From the NCBI RefSeq assembly GCF_001816145.1, contig NZ_MDZB01000074.1, positions 1 through 64,000 on the forward strand: DNA of 64,000 bases, given 5' to 3'. The translations under genes and the position numbers were made by a program. This DNA comes from Hymenobacter lapidarius. Lineage in GTDB: Bacteria; Bacteroidota; Bacteroidia; Cytophagales; Hymenobacteraceae. The stretch's first letter is position 1. Every line of letters begins with the position of its first letter. Below are positions 45,907 through 54,982 of the stretch, piece by piece. Under the pieces are notes generated by a model. The model was not told where the DNA came from. It saw only the letters and a list, made by a program, of their open reading frames with translations, and did not search any database.

Positions 45907-47208
45907 TTATGCGACGTTTTCATGCTCCATCGAAGCACCATTTGCCCGCCAATAAACCCCCAGGCAAGCAGCCAGTACCAGCCCGTAGCGAGTCGCATGG
46001 GCCAGCACCGCGCCCGGCAAGCCGTAGCGCGGCAGCAGCAGGGCCAACAGCACCGCAAACACAGCCGCTGAGGTCGCCTGCACCGCTACGTAGGCCCCGG
46101 TCCGCGCCGTAGCCACCAGTTGAAAGATAAAAAGCCAGCTCAAAAACTTGGCCCAGTCGCCCACCAGTTGCGGCCCCAGCAGGTCGCCCGCCTGCACCAG
46201 ATGCGGGGCAAACAGCAGCGGCAGCAGCCAGCTCCGGCAGGCAAACACCACCCCCAGTCCCAGCGCCAGCACCGGCGCCAGCAGCAGCAGCACGCTTTGC
46301 AGGTAGGCGCGGGCCGCCCGCGGCTGCGCGCCCAGGGCCGCCAGCCGGGGGTAGAACACGCTGCTCATTACGGCCGCAAACACCATGGTATAATTATCCG
46401 AGAGCTTGGCCACTACCTGCCACAGGTCTGTGCGGGCGGCACCGTACGCAGCCAGCAGGTAGTCCCGCAGCACGTAGTCCACAGCCTTGCCAAAGACAAG
46501 GGTGCTCACCGCCATCAGCAGGAACTGGCTGAGGCCGCGCACCGCCACGCGGCTGATTGAAGCCGGCCAACGCAGGTGCTGCAACACGCCCGCCCGGGCC
46601 GCCAGCCCCAGCGCCGGCAGCACCGTAGCGCCCTGGGCCAACAAATAGGCCAGCAGCACCAGCTCCAGCGAATAGCCCCGCAGCAGCGTAACGCTGGCCG
46701 CACCAGTGCCCAGCACCGCCAGGGCTACCGACAGCGCGATGTAGGCCCGCAACCGCCCCGCGGCCAGCAGGGCAGCCCCCAGCAGGCCCTGGGCCGTGAG
46801 CAGGCCGATGCCGAACACAAAAGCGCCAATGCTGGCCCACCCCCACCCCAGCAAGCCCTGCGCGGCCAGCACAACCGTGCCCGCAAGCAGCGCTGCCGCG
46901 TTGAGACCGGCCGCGGCCCCCAGCCACAGGCGGTAGCGCGGGCTGCCGGGCCGCAGCGGCGCCAGGTACTTCACCACGCCCACGTGCACGCCATCGTTGG
47001 GCAGGGTGGTGAACAGAGCCATCAAATTCTGAAACTGCGCGAGCAGCGTGAGCCCACCGGCCGGGGCGTAGGTCGCGAACAGCTTATTGAGCAACAGCGC
47101 CCCGGCCGCGCGGGCCACCACGGCCACGCCCGTGCCCAGGGAATTGCGCACAAAGCCGCGCCAAATGGTGAGTTGGGCGGCACGAGTAGTGGTAGCGGCT
47201 TGGGGCAC
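45907..47208 (-). CDS. Wzx-like polysaccharide/O-antigen flippase
   Basis: This 433-residue protein has about 12 transmembrane helices and the MOP-superfamily flippase look: VRNSLGTGVAVVARAAGALL at the N-terminus, a GVHVGVVKYLAPL loop, and DLWQVVAKLSDNYTMVFAAV near 265. It resembles WzxE and lipid-III flippases and should move lipid-linked glycan units across the inner membrane. The start is GTG 47208. It lies between the FemAB-like gene (gap 190 bp) and the glycosyltransferase (gap 60 bp) on the same strand. Confidence 0.85.
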   Translation of the reverse strand: MPQAATTTRAAQLTIWRGFVRNSLGTGVAVVARAAGALLLNKLFATYAPAGGLTLLAQFQNLMALFTTLPNDGVHVGVVKYLAPLRPGSPRYRLWLGAAAGLNAAALLAGTVVLAAQGLLGWGWASIGAFVFGIGLLTAQGLLGAALLAAGRLRAYIALSVALAVLGTGAASVTLLRGYSLELVLLAYLLAQGATVLPALGLAARAGVLQHLRWPASISRVAVRGLSQFLLMAVSTLVFGKAVDYVLRDYLLAAYGAARTDLWQVVAKLSDNYTMVFAAVMSSVFYPRLAALGAQPRAARAYLQSVLLLLAPVLALGLGVVFACRSWLLPLLFAPHLVQAGDLLGPQLVGDWAKFLSWLFIFQLVATARTGAYVAVQATSAAVFAVLLALLLPRYGLPGAVLAHATRYGLVLAACLGVYWRANGASMEHENVA

Positions 47209-47398
47209 GGGCGGCGCGGGGTCAGGCGAATGGGCCCGGCAAATAACGGCACGTCCCCGCGGTCACAGCGGTGCTCTTGTTTTTTGCCTAGGTAAAAGAG
47301 AGGTCAATTGCTCGGCCCTGAACTAACCACACAATGACTCAGGCCCAAACTGAACATAAAAGCTCACAGCTAATGGCTTGAAGCTAACGGCTCATTAC

Positions 47399-48413
47399 CT
47401 AGAGCTGCTTCTCCCAGCTCAGGCGCAGGCCGGCCACGCCACCCAGATGGCGCTTGAAGCGCAGCAGCGAGGCATTGGGGCCGGAGTCGAGCGTGGACGT
47501 GCCCAGGTCCAGCACTGTCATGCCGCTGGCCCGGGCAAAGGCGTGCAGGCCCTCGTTCAGGAGCACCACGGGGCTGAGGGCGTTGCAGCGCAGCGGGCTG
47601 GCCGGGTAGAAGTTGTACAGCACTGTTTCGCTCACGCGAATGGCCACCGTGAGTGCGGCCCATGCCCCGTCGGGCTGGCGCACGGAAAACAGGAAATGCT
47701 CCTGGGGGAAACGCTGAAACAGCTCCTGCACCCGCGCTAGGGACAGGGAAAGCTGCTGGCCCCGCTCCTGCCGGCAGTCCTCGATAAAGGCATAAGCGGC
47801 GGGCAGCAAAAACGGCGGCTCCTGCTCCACGTGCAGGCCGTGGCGCCGGCACTTGTGCAGCCGTCGCCGCTCCGATGGGTGCAGGTGACCTTCGTAATCC
47901 TGGGCCGGGTCGAGGTGGTAGTTCTGCTCGGCCAGCACCACCCGGTAGCCGCGCTGGCGCAGGGTTTCGGCCAGCACGGCCGCCCCGGTGGGGTCGTAGG
48001 CAAATGGGTAGCCGCGCATGGCCAGCGCCCCCAGCCCGCGCTGGCGAAGCATTGCCTCGGCCACGTCCAGCAGCTGGTGCAGGGCCGGGGGGCGTCATGC
48101 CCGGCGCGAGCTGCACGGCGCCAAACGGCGCCTGGGCGGGGCTGCGCGCCACGTCGCTGCCGGGGGCAAGCGCTACGTGTAGCTGCGCCACGGTGCGGCC
48201 GGCCGCGGCATCTTCCAGATAAAAGCTCAGCACCGCGTCGGGGCTGGCGGCCAGGGCCTGATGGGCGGGGCGCAGGTACAAGAACGACTCGAAGGCCAGC
48301 GGCAGCCGGGGGGCGGTGGGCCCAGCGGTGCTTTCGGCCGTCCACACGCGCAAGCCGGCGGGTGCGGCGGGGCCGCCCGCGGCGGCTGTGCCCAAAGAAT
48401 GCGTTATTTTCAA
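47399..48413 (-). pseudogene. FemAB/GNAT-like acyltransferase (apparent frameshift)
   Basis: The first part (LRVWTAESTAGP..., FESFLYLRPAHQALAASPDA, AVLSFYLEDAAAG) is out of phase with the second by one base. The second carries the GNAT-fold pattern: YDPTGAAVLAETLRQRGYRV, SERRRLHKCRRHGLHVEQEP and the typical end VLDLGTSTLDSGPNASLLRF. The shift lies at the six-G run 48087-48092, where removing one base gives 337 residues. The start is TTG 48413, placed by a TACTTTGC promoter at 48444-48437. FemAB-like enzymes in glycan loci often transfer amino-acyl or acyl groups to sugars; the exact donor is unknown. Confidence 0.75.
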
Positions 48414-48436
48414 ACCTGATTTTCGTCGCTCTGCGG

Positions 48437-48444
48437 GCAAAGTA
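48437..48444 (-). promoter_or_regulatory. -7 element of the polysaccharide operon
   Basis: The minus strand reads TACTTTGC, 24 bp before the proposed TTG start. It is the likely promoter of the four-gene operon. Confidence 0.5.
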
Positions 48445-48577
48445 CGGCACTGCCCCCGCGCAAAGCCAGCTTTTGGGCCCGCTCTGCGCGTAAACCTTCG
48501 CTCCGGGCAGCATCTTCGGGGCGCCAACGGGCGTAGGATGCCGCAGTGACCCGCCCAGCTTTATCGTTTTTCTTCCC

Positions 48578-49786
48578 ATGACCCCCACCAATTCCGCTGC
48601 CAAACCCGCCCCTGGCCCGTCACAGGCCCCCGACGAGGAGCACGAGCCCGCTTTTGGCATCAGCGACCGCGAAGCCATTCTGCAGGCCCGGCACCAGACC
48701 GAAACCCTGGGCCAGCGCCCGGGGGCTCTGGTTATTCGGGAGGGCGCCCTGTGGCCGCGGCTGTTCATGATTTCCTACGATGCCAACACGCTCATCGAAA
48801 AGGAGTATTCTACTTACGACGAGCTGTGGGCCAGCTTCCAGGGGCGCCCCGACCTGCGCCACTGGGTGGACGTGCGCGGCTACGGCAACCTGGAATTGAT
48901 GGAGCGCCTCATGCGGGACTTCAACCTGCACCCGCTGCAAATGGAAGACGTGCTTGGCGACTACCAGCGCGCCAAAGTGGACGTTTTCGACGACAACCGC
49001 TTGTTTATGGTCTCGCGCATGACTGATTTCACGGCCAGCCTCGAAATCGACGACGACCAGCTCTCGCTCTTCACCGGGCCCAACTACGTGCTCAGCTTTC
49101 AGGACGACTACGAAGACTGCCTCGACTCGCTGCGCAACCGCCTGCGCAGCAACTTCAGCCAGATGAAGCGCAAGCCCTCGCTCTACCTGGCCTACGCCAT
49201 TACCGACGTGGTCATTGACCACTACTTCCCCACCATGGCCGCCATCGGCGACTACATTGAAGGCCTGGAGGAACGGATTTTTTCGGAGCGCCGCGAGCAC
49301 CGCATGCTCAACCGCATTCTGCGCATCAAGAAGGACATTGTGCGTTTTCGGCGGCTGGTGTACCCGGAGCGCGACAAAATCAGTGAAATCCTGCGCATGC
49401 CGGAGGAAGTGATGCCCGACGACATTAAGGTTTTTTTCAAGGATGCCTACGACCACGCCATGCAGGCGCTGGACTTGGCCGAAAGCTACCGAGAAAACAT
49501 CACCAGCCTCACCGAGCTGTTCCTCTCGGACCAAAGCAACCGCATGAACGAGGTGATGAAGGTACTGACCATCATCAGCGCCATTTTTATTCCCCTAAGC
49601 TTCGTGGCCGGCGTCTACGGCATGAACTTTCAGCGTGAAGCCCCGCCTGCGGGCGCCAACCCGCTGAATATGCCGGAGCTCTACCAGCCCTGGGGCTACC
49701 CCGCCGTGCTCGGCCTCATGGCCCTGATGGTGATAGGCCAGCTCGTCTACTTCTGGCGGAAAGGCTGGATGTCGAAACAACGGTAA
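48578..49786 (+). CDS. corA: CorA family magnesium/cobalt transporter
   Basis: The 402-residue protein has a long cytoplasmic domain (1-330) with the family segment FNLHPLQMEDVLGDYQRAKV near 105-125, LRIKKDIVRFRRLVYPER near 245, and two C-terminal membrane helices. The selectivity motif YGMNF follows helix 1 (LSFVAGVYGMNFQREAP), diagnostic of CorA. It mediates Mg2+ influx as a pentamer. It is longer than the 316-residue E. coli protein because of a 60-residue acidic N-terminal extension. It is divergent from the polysaccharide operon. Confidence 0.93.
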   Translation: MTPTNSAAKPAPGPSQAPDEEHEPAFGISDREAILQARHQTETLGQRPGALVIREGALWPRLFMISYDANTLIEKEYSTYDELWASFQGRPDLRHWVDVRGYGNLELMERLMRDFNLHPLQMEDVLGDYQRAKVDVFDDNRLFMVSRMTDFTASLEIDDDQLSLFTGPNYVLSFQDDYEDCLDSLRNRLRSNFSQMKRKPSLYLAYAITDVVIDHYFPTMAAIGDYIEGLEERIFSERREHRMLNRILRIKKDIVRFRRLVYPERDKISEILRMPEEVMPDDIKVFFKDAYDHAMQALDLAESYRENITSLTELFLSDQSNRMNEVMKVLTIISAIFIPLSFVAGVYGMNFQREAPPAGANPLNMPELYQPWGYPAVLGLMALMVIGQLVYFWRKGWMSKQR

Positions 49787-49793
49787 ACAGGCT

Positions 49794-49874
49794 GTCATGC
49801 CGAGCGCAACCGAGGCATCTCGCCCGCTACGTTGAACGGTGCGAGCGAGATGCCTCGGCTGCGCTCGGCATGAC
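49794..49874. repeat. Strong REP-like palindrome between corA and nadR
   Basis: GTCATGCCGAGCGCAACCGA leads into GGCATCTCGC and is inverted with a few mismatches over about 30 bp at 49845-49874. It lies 7 bp after the corA stop and may also terminate both convergent genes. It is related to the repeat at 19113. Confidence 0.75.
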
Positions 49875-49899
49875 CCAATTAAGCAAGGTTACTCCTGCC

Positions 49900-50964
49900 C
49901 TAATGGCTTGAGGCGATTAGCTCAACATCCAGCTGCTGCCTTACCTGCGCTACCCGCTCGGCTACTGTGCCCTGCAGCAGCGTGTAGGAAATATGGAAGT
50001 GGTCGAGCTGCATGAGCACCATGCCGTGCTGAAAGCTGCGCAGGGCTTCGGGCCCGCGCCAGCCGTCTTGCTCAAAGGGCACGGTGGGCGCGCACACAAA
50101 CATGTGGGCGTAGCGCTGGCCGCACACTGCCGCCATGGCTTGCAGAGCGGGGTCACAGGCGTGGAAATAGTAGTAGGAATACAGCGCCGTGGTCGCGGCG
50201 TTGGTGTCACAAAACAACACGCCCCGGGCGACGGCCGCGGCCTCGTCTTCCAGCTCGGCGTGGCGGCGCGCAATGTAGAGCAGGTCTTCGTATTCCAGGT
50301 TGCCGTTTTTTTGCTCGTGCAGGGTGCGGCCGTATTCCGGCACCCATGCCGTGTGGTACGCCTCGGCCAGGGCCTGGCACAGAGTCGATTTGCCGCTGCT
50401 TTCGGCTCCCAGCAACACCACGCGCGGCACCTGGGCGGGCGGCACCGTGCCCAGCTGCGCCGCCACCAGCGGATGCAGGTAGCGGGCCACCGGCGCGGCA
50501 TTGTGGCGGGCAGCGGTGCCCGAAACGGGCACCTGCGCCCGGGCCCGGTCCACAGCTATGTGGGGCACTCCCAGGTGCGCTGCAAAGCCCGGACCGTAGT
50601 CCTCGCTGCTGAAAACTACCGCCACTCGCAGCCCCTGCCGGTGCAGCCACCCGCGCACAAACTCCCGCTGAACGGCATCCTCGGCCGCATCCGGCGGCAC
50701 CCCGTCCTCCTCTGCAGACAGGGCGATAATCCGGAGCGGTGTGGTGCCAATGCGGAGGCCGGCCGCAACTTCGTCGCCGCGGTACAACTCCCGGAGCCAG
50801 CCGGCGCGCACAGCCGCCGGCATGGTGGCCGAATCGGGGTTAGCGTACACCAGCACCAGTAGTTCCGCTACCTGGGCCGCGGCGGTTTCGAGTAGCAGCT
50901 GGTGGCCCCGGTGGGGCGGCCAGAACTTACCCACCACGAGACCCGTCTCAAAGGAATGCGTCAT
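49900..50964 (-). CDS. nadR: Bifunctional NMN adenylyltransferase / nicotinamide riboside kinase, NadR type
   Basis: This 354-residue protein converts nicotinamide riboside to NMN and NMN to NAD. The N-terminal nucleotidylyltransferase motif is VGKFWPPHRGHQLLLE (residues 11-26), with VVFSSEDYGPGFAAHLG near 115. The kinase half starts at RVVLLGAESSGKSTLCQALA near 178 (Walker A) and includes WVPEYGRTLHEQKNG. It lacks the N-terminal DNA-binding domain of the E. coli NadR, which is normal outside Enterobacteria. It is convergent with corA. Confidence 0.9.
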   Translation of the reverse strand: MTHSFETGLVVGKFWPPHRGHQLLLETAAAQVAELLVLVYANPDSATMPAAVRAGWLRELYRGDEVAAGLRIGTTPLRIIALSAEEDGVPPDAAEDAVQREFVRGWLHRQGLRVAVVFSSEDYGPGFAAHLGVPHIAVDRARAQVPVSGTAARHNAAPVARYLHPLVAAQLGTVPPAQVPRVVLLGAESSGKSTLCQALAEAYHTAWVPEYGRTLHEQKNGNLEYEDLLYIARRHAELEDEAAAVARGVLFCDTNAATTALYSYYYFHACDPALQAMAAVCGQRYAHMFVCAPTVPFEQDGWRGPEALRSFQHGMVLMQLDHFHISYTLLQGTVAERVAQVRQQLDVELIASSH

Positions 50965-51018
50965 AAAAGGTTGGAAGCAGCCTGATTTGGGGCAGCCAGC
51001 GGTAACGGGTAGGCGGCG

Positions 51019-53793
51019 CTACGGTAGCGTCACTTTAAGCTCGGTGCGGCGCAGCTCGCGGCCCACCAGGCGCACCAGTTGGTAAGTGTCGGTGGTGGCG
51101 TCGTAGCTCAGGCCAACGCCAGTGCCGGTGCTAGGCAGCGCCGCTCCGCCCAGCAGGCGGCCTTTGCCATCGTAGAGAAATACCTGGCCGGGACCGGGCT
51201 CGGTGATGGCCACCACGCGCCGGCCTTTGCCAAAATCAAAATACTGCACCGGCTTCTCGCCCGACGTCACAAACCGCTGGGTGATGAGCGGCGCCACTTG
51301 GTCGGGGAAGTACAAGTCGAGTTGGTTACCATCTTCCCGGACTACCGCGTAGGTTCGGCCCTGCGCGTCGGGCACCAGGTGGAAGCGTGCGGTGCGGCTC
51401 CAGGTAGCCACCCGGCGCCGGTTCAGGACGTCGCCGCTCAGGGTGAAGGTCACCAGCTCGCCGTGCTGGTTCACCACCTTGAGCTGGGTGCGCCCCAGCG
51501 TGCTGGCGGCCTGCACGAGCACATCGCCGGCCAGGCGCGCGCCCATGCTCACCGGAAAGCCCGGAAACAGACTTCCCAGCCCGTCGAAGGCGTACACGTA
51601 CCCGTTTTGCAGGGGCACCACCACCGCATCGCGGCCGCTCACGTTGAACAGCGCGGGCCGCCCGGCCAATGGGAAATCGAGCCGCTTGGGCTGCCAGCCG
51701 GGAAAGAGCCGGCCTTTGGCGTCGAGCAGCAGCAAGTCGTTGCCGGCCGTGACGGCCAGCAGCCGGGTGGCGGTAGCCGGTGTGGCGCCCGGCGCTGCCA
51801 TCAGGGCGGCCACCCGCACGGTATCCGGCAGGTTAAGCGGGAAAGGCAGCAGGTCTTGCCCGTCGCTTCCAAACAGGTGAAGCCGGTACCCCGCGCCCAC
51901 CAGCAGGCCGCTGGGTCCACCACTGCCGGCCGCCACCAACCGCGCCCCCACGGCCGGCCCGGTCAAAGTATCAGACCAGAGCAAGGTATTATCGGCGCTC
52001 ACGTAGTGTAGCGCGCGGGCAGAGTCCTGCACCACCACGGCGGGAATGCGCGTGCCGGCGGCCGGCAGCAGCGTAGGCAAGCCCGTGAGTGGGTACTTAA
52101 AGGTGATGACCCGGCCATTGGCGGCCGCCCCGGCCGTTTGGGCGGAGGCCGGGCCCAGGTCCGGGTGGCGCAGCAGCAGCTGGGTAAAATACTGGGCTTC
52201 GGGGTTGGCTTCGTTGGTGGCGGGCAGTAGCTGCCAGGCTATTTGCGGGAACCGCTTAAACAGGCCTTCGTTGCGGAGCAGGCCGGCCCGGCGCTCCTCC
52301 GTGAGCACGCCCAGCAAGGCGTTCCAGCTGTTGCGCGTGTCCACGAACACGCTCAGGCGAGCCCGTGGCAGGGTTTCCTGCAAAAACGAAACCTGGGCCG
52401 GCGTCTGGGCCCAGGTGAGGCCGGCCACCACATCGGCCAGGTAGCCGTTGAGGGTGAGCTGGTCGGAAAAAACGAGGTAGTCTCCCACCAACACGGCGGC
52501 CCCGGCCCGGGCCTCTACCTCGTAGGGCTGCGCGGGGTTGAGCAGGGGGCCCAGCGCCGCGGCCTCGGAGAAGCTCACCGGGTGTATTTGGTAGGGGCCC
52601 ACTTTGGTGAAAGCCGGCGAGGTGCCGTAGAGACGCCGCAAGCGGGCCAGCCACTGCGCGGTGCGGGCGGGGGCCACGCAGCGCACAAACGCCAGCCGCC
52701 CCGGCTGGCCCCGGGCCGTGCTGGTAGCCAGGTAGCCGATGGCCATTTCCCCACCAAAACCTGCCCGCAGGCTGTCCAGCGCAGCGCTACGGCCCGAGGA
52801 GTCGGCCACCGCCGGACCGGAGGCCGGCCAGGTGCGGGCCGGGGTGGCCGCCAAATGAATGAACAAAGCGGTACGGGTGCTCAGCAAGGAAGCCAGGCCC
52901 ATGGCCTGGGGCTGCTGGCCACGCATGCGCTGCTGGAGCGTGCCCCGGGCCGTTTCGGGATTGGAGAAGCCCTGGAGCTGGGCCCGGCTGCCGGCCAGCT
53001 TCAGGCCCAGCAGGCCTTCGGACACCAGGCCCGTCAACTGGTCGAAGGGCCCGTGCGCATCGCGCCGAAACATGACGTCCAGAAACTGCGGCAGGCGGCG
53101 ATAATTCACCAGCAGCGAGGCGTCCATGCCGCGCAGCTTGAGAACATCGACCGAGCCAAAGGCGGCCACCACCGTGGGTGCTTTGGGGTGGGCCAGCCGC
53201 CGCACCACGGCCTCTACAAGCGCCGGATTGGCACTGATAAGCAACCGGTTGCGGTAATTAAACACCGTTATACTGCCTTCGCTGTTGCGTTCGGTGAGCA
53301 CGGTCAGCTCCTGGTCCTCGTAGTCGCGGGTGGTGAGGCGGTAGCGCCCGTCGCGGCCCAGGGTTTCGAGCAGGCTCCGTACTTGCCGGAGCTCGCTCAC
53401 CCGGCTCAGGGGCACTTGGTAGAGCACATCAAACTCCCGGGCCGACGTGACGTGCACGGAGGTAATGACCAGCTTGCGGCCCAACAGGGCCAGCAGGCCG
53501 CCGTTGCGGCGCCGGCTGGCCCCGCCGCCGGTCAGGCTGTCGGCCAGGGCCAGGTGCCCGGCCGCCTGCTGGAAGTAGCGCACCGCCGTGAGATTATCCC
53601 ATAGCTCGGTTTCCTGCAGGTGGCGCACCAGCGCGGGGTGGTCGTGGGTGCTCAGCACAAGCACCGCGTCGTCGGGCACCAGGCTGTAGGAGTCGACGGG
53701 GGCCGCCGCCAGCGTGCGCCGGTAGTACACGTACGTGGCCAGCGAGAGCAGGAGCAGCAGGGCGATGAGTAGCGCCAGGAGCTTACGGGACAT
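51019..53793 (-). CDS. Large membrane-anchored protein with DUF3352-like region and C-terminal beta-propeller-like region
   Basis: The 923-residue protein has an N-terminal anchor (LLALLIALLLLLSLATYVYY). The next 520 residues resemble DUF3352 proteins: SYSLVPDDAVLVLSTHDHP, ELWDNL, LVITSVHVTSAREFDVLYQV, FVDTRNSWNALLGVL and a mid-protein FTQLLLRHPDLGPASAQ. The C-terminal 350 residues show repeated short beta-strands, such as LLLLDAKGRLFPGWQPKRLD and NGYVYAFDGLGSLFPGFPVS, with regular spacing like a PQQ-type propeller. Function unknown, probably periplasmic. ATG 53793 is chosen because the anchor starts there and a TACTTTCG element lies 26 bp upstream. Confidence 0.65.
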   Translation of the reverse strand: MSRKLLALLIALLLLLSLATYVYYRRTLAAAPVDSYSLVPDDAVLVLSTHDHPALVRHLQETELWDNLTAVRYFQQAAGHLALADSLTGGGASRRRNGGLLALLGRKLVITSVHVTSAREFDVLYQVPLSRVSELRQVRSLLETLGRDGRYRLTTRDYEDQELTVLTERNSEGSITVFNYRNRLLISANPALVEAVVRRLAHPKAPTVVAAFGSVDVLKLRGMDASLLVNYRRLPQFLDVMFRRDAHGPFDQLTGLVSEGLLGLKLAGSRAQLQGFSNPETARGTLQQRMRGQQPQAMGLASLLSTRTALFIHLAATPARTWPASGPAVADSSGRSAALDSLRAGFGGEMAIGYLATSTARGQPGRLAFVRCVAPARTAQWLARLRRLYGTSPAFTKVGPYQIHPVSFSEAAALGPLLNPAQPYEVEARAGAAVLVGDYLVFSDQLTLNGYLADVVAGLTWAQTPAQVSFLQETLPRARLSVFVDTRNSWNALLGVLTEERRAGLLRNEGLFKRFPQIAWQLLPATNEANPEAQYFTQLLLRHPDLGPASAQTAGAAANGRVITFKYPLTGLPTLLPAAGTRIPAVVVQDSARALHYVSADNTLLWSDTLTGPAVGARLVAAGSGGPSGLLVGAGYRLHLFGSDGQDLLPFPLNLPDTVRVAALMAAPGATPATATRLLAVTAGNDLLLLDAKGRLFPGWQPKRLDFPLAGRPALFNVSGRDAVVVPLQNGYVYAFDGLGSLFPGFPVSMGARLAGDVLVQAASTLGRTQLKVVNQHGELVTFTLSGDVLNRRRVATWSRTARFHLVPDAQGRTYAVVREDGNQLDLYFPDQVAPLITQRFVTSGEKPVQYFDFGKGRRVVAITEPGPGQVFLYDGKGRLLGGAALPSTGTGVGLSYDATTDTYQLVRLVGRELRRTELKVTLP

Positions 53794-53818
53794 GCGAAAG
53801 AAAGCGGATGACGGGCGA

Positions 53819-53826
53819 CGAAAGTA
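53819..53826 (-). promoter_or_regulatory. -7 element of the 923-residue protein gene
   Basis: The minus strand reads TACTTTCG with a 25-bp leader to ATG 53793. Confidence 0.5.
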
Positions 53827-53919
53827 CGGCCGAAGCCGGTTTACTGCCGCTGCCTCAAGCACCGGAGCCGTAGACTGGCTGGCCCCGCCCGCAAGTTATC
53901 GGGCCAGCGCCCTTGGGTG

Positions 53920-54765
53920 TTAGCGGCGCGGGCCACCCGGCGGCGTGGCCCGCCCGAAGGTGGCCAGCCGCAGCGGGTAGCCCAACGTGGCGCTCACCCC
54001 CGAGCCGCGCACGTGCAGCGTGGTAGCGCCGCGCTGCGGACCGTAGCGGTATTCCACCGGCACGAGCAGCATATCGGTCAGGCCCTGAGTGTAGTACACG
54101 CTCAGGGTCAGCCGCTCCTTGCCCCGGCGGTAGAAGCGCGCCGTGACGCCGCCGACAAGAAACTGCCCCCACTGGCGGCGCACGATGATGGTTTCGCGGA
54201 ACTCAATTTCGTCATAGAGCCCGCCGCCGCCGCTGAGCCCGCCGCAGTCCAGGCAGTTATTACCGATTCGGTTCAGGCCGCCCCCGAATACCGCATCAAG
54301 CCGGAAGCTGGCCAGGTAAGTGTGCCGGACGGTATCAATTTCCTTGATGTTGTACTCCTTGATTGTTTTGCTGACCAGGAGTGGAAACTGGTGCATGTAC
54401 ACCCCCTTTCCAGCGCCCCGCCATCCCACGTAAGGCGGACTGGGCCTGTACTGCTTCGGAAGTTCGATGCTGTAGGCCCAGCCCAATTCGCTGCCGCTGT
54501 AGCCGGTAGCGAGGCCCAGCTTTTCGCTCAGCTGCAGCCGCAACATTCCCACGCCCTGCACCCCGAAACTTAGTTTACTGTGGGCTTTGAAGGGAGCTTC
54601 TCCCTTCCCGAAATAAGCCCCTTCGGCAGAATTATGGTTGATGCCCGCTCGTAGGTCGAGGTACAGCTTGCTTTGCGCGTGGCCGGTTTTCGGCAGACTG
54701 AGCACCACAAGCAGCAGCGGTAGAAGGAGACGAATAGGGAAGAATAGTGATTTTAGTATGGGCAA
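53920..54765 (-). CDS. Hypothetical outer-membrane beta-barrel protein
   Basis: The 281-residue protein begins with TTG and a signal peptide (RLLLPLLLVVLSLPKTGHAQ). It continues with alternating beta strands: KLYLDLRAGINHNSAEG, LSFGVQGVGMLRLQLSEKLG and FRLDAVFGGGLNRIGNN. A Cys pair occurs in NNCLDCGGLSGGGG. It ends GVSATLGYPLRLATF followed by a basic tail. The pattern suggests a porin-like or PorT-like barrel, but the family is not recognised. It sits on the minus strand just upstream of the 923-residue protein gene. Confidence 0.6.
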   Translation of the reverse strand: MPILKSLFFPIRLLLPLLLVVLSLPKTGHAQSKLYLDLRAGINHNSAEGAYFGKGEAPFKAHSKLSFGVQGVGMLRLQLSEKLGLATGYSGSELGWAYSIELPKQYRPSPPYVGWRGAGKGVYMHQFPLLVSKTIKEYNIKEIDTVRHTYLASFRLDAVFGGGLNRIGNNCLDCGGLSGGGGLYDEIEFRETIIVRRQWGQFLVGGVTARFYRRGKERLTLSVYYTQGLTDMLLVPVEYRYGPQRGATTLHVRGSGVSATLGYPLRLATFGRATPPGGPRR

Positions 54766-54982
54766 CGTTTCTTTCTACTCCCTATTGTGCCGCGAAACAG
54801 CGGGCGGCCTTTCCGTTCGATAAGCGCTATGCTGAAGCTGATTCGTCAGAGCTACCCACCTGCGGACGCGTACGCAGCAGGCCCGCCCGGGGCGAATTCT
54901 GACTTAATTACGCTTCCGTTAATGCAGGCATGCCTTCCGCAGCGGGGCTTTTGCTTTTCTTTGACAAAAATCTTCGTTTTCT

